Below are positions 24,706 to 26,710 of a stretch of 26,710 nt of DNA, one piece after another. The stretch lies in contig CAVAWT010000023.1 of the NCBI GenBank assembly GCA_963592435.1, positions 1 through 26,710 on the forward strand, given 5' to 3'. The notes beneath the pieces were generated by a model. It saw nothing but the letters and a program-made list of their open reading frames with translations. It did not search any database and had not been told where the DNA came from. The DNA is from Phoenicibacter sp963592435 (GTDB lineage: Bacteria > Actinomycetota > Coriobacteriia > Coriobacteriales > Eggerthellaceae). The first letter of the stretch is position 1; every line of letters begins with the position of its first letter. A program made the position numbers and the translations under genes.

Positions 24706-25068
24706 ATGGGTTACAGAAGCGACGTGGCGGTTCAATTTATTAATCAAGCAGAAGCAGATAAATTCATTGATGCTTACAACAAAGAGCTTGAGGAGAGAAA
24801 GCCAACCTATTGCAACTTGTTTAACATGGTAGATGAAAAAGTAGTCAACAAGTTCGGAGAAGTTATTTATCATTGGAAACAATTGAAATTTTATGGAAGT
24901 TATCCAGAGATTGGCATATTTCAAAACTTGATTTTATCTGAAGAATATGTTTGTCTTTTCATTGAAATAGGTGAAGAATATGATGACTTTATGTATGATG
25001 GTTTGCACAATCGACGCTATTTTAATCAGCCAATTTATCCAAAACGAGAAATTGTAATTACTTATTAA
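24706..25068 (+). CDS. Hypothetical protein with MGYRSDV start, 120 aa
   Basis: I chose the ATG at 24706 because GAGAGGAGA lies at the right distance. A longer reading from 24673 overlaps the previous gene and has no site. The MGYRSDVAVQF start recurs in small proteins of phages and mobile elements, from memory, with unknown role. The protein is acidic and has many aromatic residues. It ends shortly before the hairpin at 25081-25113, so this is the likely end of a three-gene transcript. Confidence 0.8.
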   Translation: MGYRSDVAVQFINQAEADKFIDAYNKELEERKPTYCNLFNMVDEKVVNKFGEVIYHWKQLKFYGSYPEIGIFQNLILSEEYVCLFIEIGEEYDDFMYDGLHNRRYFNQPIYPKREIVITY

Positions 25069-25080
25069 TTTATCACTTAC

Positions 25081-25113
25081 GAGAGTCTGTTTATCCATTA
25101 ATAACAGACTCTC
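25081..25113. terminator. Hairpin terminator after the 24706 gene
   Basis: GAGAGTCTGTT (25081-25091) and AACAGACTCTC (25103-25113) form a perfect 11-base-pair stem with an 11-base loop, 13 bases after the stop. The following sequence is AT-rich but lacks a clean T-run. Termination is likely but not certain. Confidence 0.6.
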
Positions 25114-25141
25114 ACATTATTAAATTAATTTTCAATTTTAA

Positions 25142-25170
25142 TACATAATATGTAATATATATGATATAAT
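25142..25170 (+). promoter_or_regulatory. Promoter of the 25200 gene
   Basis: TATAAT (25165-25170) sits in ATATATGATATAATATATA, the same context as at 747-775 and 12053-12081. The -35 at 17 bases is poor (TACATA), so the shared flanks may bind an activator or other regulator. Confidence 0.5.
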
Positions 25171-25199
25171 ATATAATAACTTAGATATAGGAGTTTAAA

Positions 25200-25796
25200 A
25201 TGGTTACTTACAATCAAACAGGTTACTTTGGCAGTTCAATGAGTGAGCGTGCAAGAGAAGCCTATTCTGATGGAGAGCGACCACTTAGTAAGTGGAGCAA
25301 GTGCGACATAATTGATGAAGTTGTTGAGTTGTCCGACAATCGCTTCACCGAAAGTGACTTAAGGAAGTTCACTAAGCAAACCTTAGCGAAAGCGTTTCTT
25401 GTCAATAGTTCTTGGCATCACACCTCGATATTTGCCAACGAAACAGACTTTTATAAAATTGACGAGTATGACGTTAATGAAGCTACATTGCAAGATTTAC
25501 AGAACATTCAAAATACGCTTAAGGAAAAGAAACAGAAAACAAGCAGGCAAGAAATTAAGAAAGAAAAAGCCAAGATTGACTACGACCAATGGGAAGGCTC
25601 TCGTAACTATGGCAAGTTTATAAATTATAAATGCTACTGTATCATAATTGACGGTTGGGCTTACTTGCCTGATGGTTCTAAAAAAAGTCTATCTAGTAGT
25701 CATTGTAAGATTGTTGACAGATTTTCTCGTGCTCCAAAAAACACGTCTCAAATTTTCAAACAAATTGAAGAAAACTTGCCAAAAAAATATCAATAA
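25200..25796 (+). CDS. Hypothetical mobile-element protein, 198 aa
   Basis: The ATG follows TAGGAG. The N-terminal part has SERAREAYSDGERPLSKWSK and SSWHHTSIFANETDFYKID, motifs I associate from memory with conserved unknown proteins of Gram-positive plasmids and integrative elements. A lysine/glutamine-rich coiled stretch (about residues 100-122) links to a C-terminal part with CYCIIIDGWAYLPDG. The protein is basic overall, without signal peptide or membrane segment. It probably forms a two-gene unit with the gene starting two bases after its stop. DNA binding is possible from the charge, but not shown. Confidence 0.8.
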   Translation: MVTYNQTGYFGSSMSERAREAYSDGERPLSKWSKCDIIDEVVELSDNRFTESDLRKFTKQTLAKAFLVNSSWHHTSIFANETDFYKIDEYDVNEATLQDLQNIQNTLKEKKQKTSRQEIKKEKAKIDYDQWEGSRNYGKFINYKCYCIIIDGWAYLPDGSKKSLSSSHCKIVDRFSRAPKNTSQIFKQIEENLPKKYQ

Positions 25797-25798
25797 AA

Positions 25799-26194
25799 AT
25801 GATTGAAGATAAACAAAATATACAAAAAATTATAAAGGCAAGCAAAAAAGTGGCAAACGCTTATGGAATGGAATTATCCTCTGATGAACTTTGCAAATCA
25901 TCGTATGCTTATTTTTGCAACAAGACTCCTCACGCAACAAATTTTATTCGAGTCAGAAGTGATGAAGATGTCGGTATTGTTCTTCATTATCGAATAACTA
26001 CTTTATATGATATTTTTGTTGGTGAATTATTTTTTGATTATTATGATGATAGACTGCAAACATATCCCTGCCACGTTAATTTGTTTGTGAACGACAAAGT
26101 AGTTGAAGGCAGACATGCAGAAGCTGACAGAGTTTACTCTCAATTTGAGTGGGAACTCCATTTAGAATTTGACAAAAACCAAATTACCGATTAA
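25799..26194 (+). CDS. Hypothetical protein, 131 aa
   Basis: The ATG lies two bases after the previous stop, with no clear ribosome binding site, so translation is probably coupled. The protein starts with a helix (IQKIIKASKKVANAYGMEL), followed by strand-rich sequence (GIVLHYRITTLYDIFVGELF). There is no known motif, signal peptide or membrane segment. It is of unknown function and likely works with or beside the 198-residue protein. Confidence 0.75.
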   Translation: MIEDKQNIQKIIKASKKVANAYGMELSSDELCKSSYAYFCNKTPHATNFIRVRSDEDVGIVLHYRITTLYDIFVGELFFDYYDDRLQTYPCHVNLFVNDKVVEGRHAEADRVYSQFEWELHLEFDKNQITD

Positions 26195-26206
26195 AAGGAG
26201 AATTTT

Positions 26207-26275
26207 ATGAACAAAATGGTCGCTTATGATAAAATAAAGCCACTTTATAAAAGGAGGTATTTTCTACCAAAATAA
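26207..26275 (+). CDS. Possible 22-aa leader peptide
   Basis: An ATG with AAAAGGAG seven bases upstream opens a 22-codon frame, MNKMVAYDKIKPLYKRRYFL and two more residues. A second AAAAGGAGG lies inside its end, with no start codon at proper spacing after it. It could be a leader peptide, a remnant of a deleted gene or chance. About 95 AT-rich bases without other visible features follow. Confidence 0.3.
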   Translation: MNKMVAYDKIKPLYKRRYFLPK

Positions 26276-26370
26276 AAGAAAATTTTTAAATTATTAAAAG
26301 AATTAATACAAATCTATCAAAAAACTAAAACAAAAAACATTTATAAATTCTAATAGAAAGGTTTAGAAAA

Positions 26371-26710
26371 ATGAAACTTACACAATCAAATTCCACCCAC
26401 CCAACCGTTATCAAATCCACCGCCGTTGCTGGTGCTTGTGCGCTTGCGCTCATGGCTGGTGTGTTTACTGGAACTGGCGGTGCGCAAGAAGCGTTTGCAG
26501 ATGATGCAACGCTTGATGCTAGTGCGAAAACAACTGAGCAATGCACGGCAATGCTTAGGCTTTATAATCCATACACTGGCGAGCATTTCTACACTGCCAG
26601 CCTAAGTGAAAAGGACAACCTCGTTAGCAAGGGTTGGAATTACGAGGGAATTGGTTGGACTGCGCCACAGACGAGCAACACGCCAGTCTATCGCCTTTAT
26701 AACAAATACG
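26371..26710 (+). CDS. Secreted DUF5648 protein, 5' end only (cut by right edge)
   Basis: An open frame of 113 codons runs from the ATG at 26371 to the window end, preceded by AGAAAGG at nine bases. A signal peptide has the core AGACALALMAGVFTGTGG, with a likely cut after AFA or ADD. DUF5648 units follow from residue about 63 (LRLYNPYTGEHFYT, GWNYEGIGW, VYRLYNKY). From residue 19 on it is almost identical to the start of the 581-residue protein on the opposite strand, while the first 18 residues differ. The downstream part, outside the window, may carry a different effector or adhesive domain. The repeated part is visibly richer in G+C than the surrounding DNA. Confidence 0.9.
   Translation, partial: MKLTQSNSTHPTVIKSTAVAGACALALMAGVFTGTGGAQEAFADDATLDASAKTTEQCTAMLRLYNPYTGEHFYTASLSEKDNLVSKGWNYEGIGWTAPQTSNTPVYRLYNKY
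26425..26710. repeat. Inverted repeat, right arm
   Basis: The reverse-complement counterpart of 13536-13821. It may continue past the window edge. The arms enclose 12.6 kb that contain the protease, the 960- and 1632-residue genes and the small-gene block. Confidence 0.9.

Overview
The window is AT-rich, roughly one third G+C, and reads as part of a mobile element (conjugative plasmid, integrative conjugative element or large phage) of a Gram-positive bacterium. Strong AGGAG-type ribosome binding sites, a sortase-type surface protein with SpaA-like and VaFE-like repeats, BspA-like leucine-rich proteins and DUF5648 repeats suggest a host-associated member of the Coriobacteriia or a low-G+C Firmicute. 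The sequence alone does not settle which. No rRNA, tRNA, CRISPR array, transposase, relaxase, sortase or replication gene was seen.

Left part (1-12042). A mostly minus-strand block runs from a 484-residue unknown protein (starts 11964), through a structured non-coding RNA candidate resembling HEARO/omega RNA (about 10165-10400) and a 472-residue unknown protein, to a 2417-residue DarB/LtrC-like N6-methylase plus Snf2-type helicase and a 61-residue protein. A further minus-strand gene runs off the left edge. All five proteins end in the same short C-terminal module, pattern (I/V)K(P/S)PxE(L/V/M)xxYAxxxxxE(I/L)N, followed by a polar basic tail. This is the strongest candidate for an undescribed system: a shared tail on a DarB-like defence-evasion protein and its neighbours fits a delivery or packaging tag that sends them into the recipient cell with the element DNA. 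A small plus-strand gene (820-1170) with a clear promoter lies inside this block.

Middle part (12115-23549). Four secreted or surface proteins lie head to tail on the minus strand. In transcription order they are a 1632-residue SpaA/VaFE adhesin with a sortase-like C-terminus, a 960-residue BspA-like protein, a subtilisin-family protease and a 581-residue BspA-like protein. The last three carry a three-repeat DUF5648 module, at the C-terminus in two and at the N-terminus in one. A promoter and a small 5'UTR hairpin precede the first gene. A terminator with a competing alternative hairpin sits before the protease.

Right part (23562-26710). About 460 bases of non-coding DNA rich in dyads is followed by a plus-strand promoter, two mutually exclusive hairpins, and five small proteins of unknown function of a kind common on mobile elements. 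The last gene, cut by the right edge, encodes a signal peptide and DUF5648 module almost identical to the start of the 581-residue protein but in opposite orientation. This makes a 286-base inverted repeat that could invert 12.6 kb or exchange surface-protein modules.
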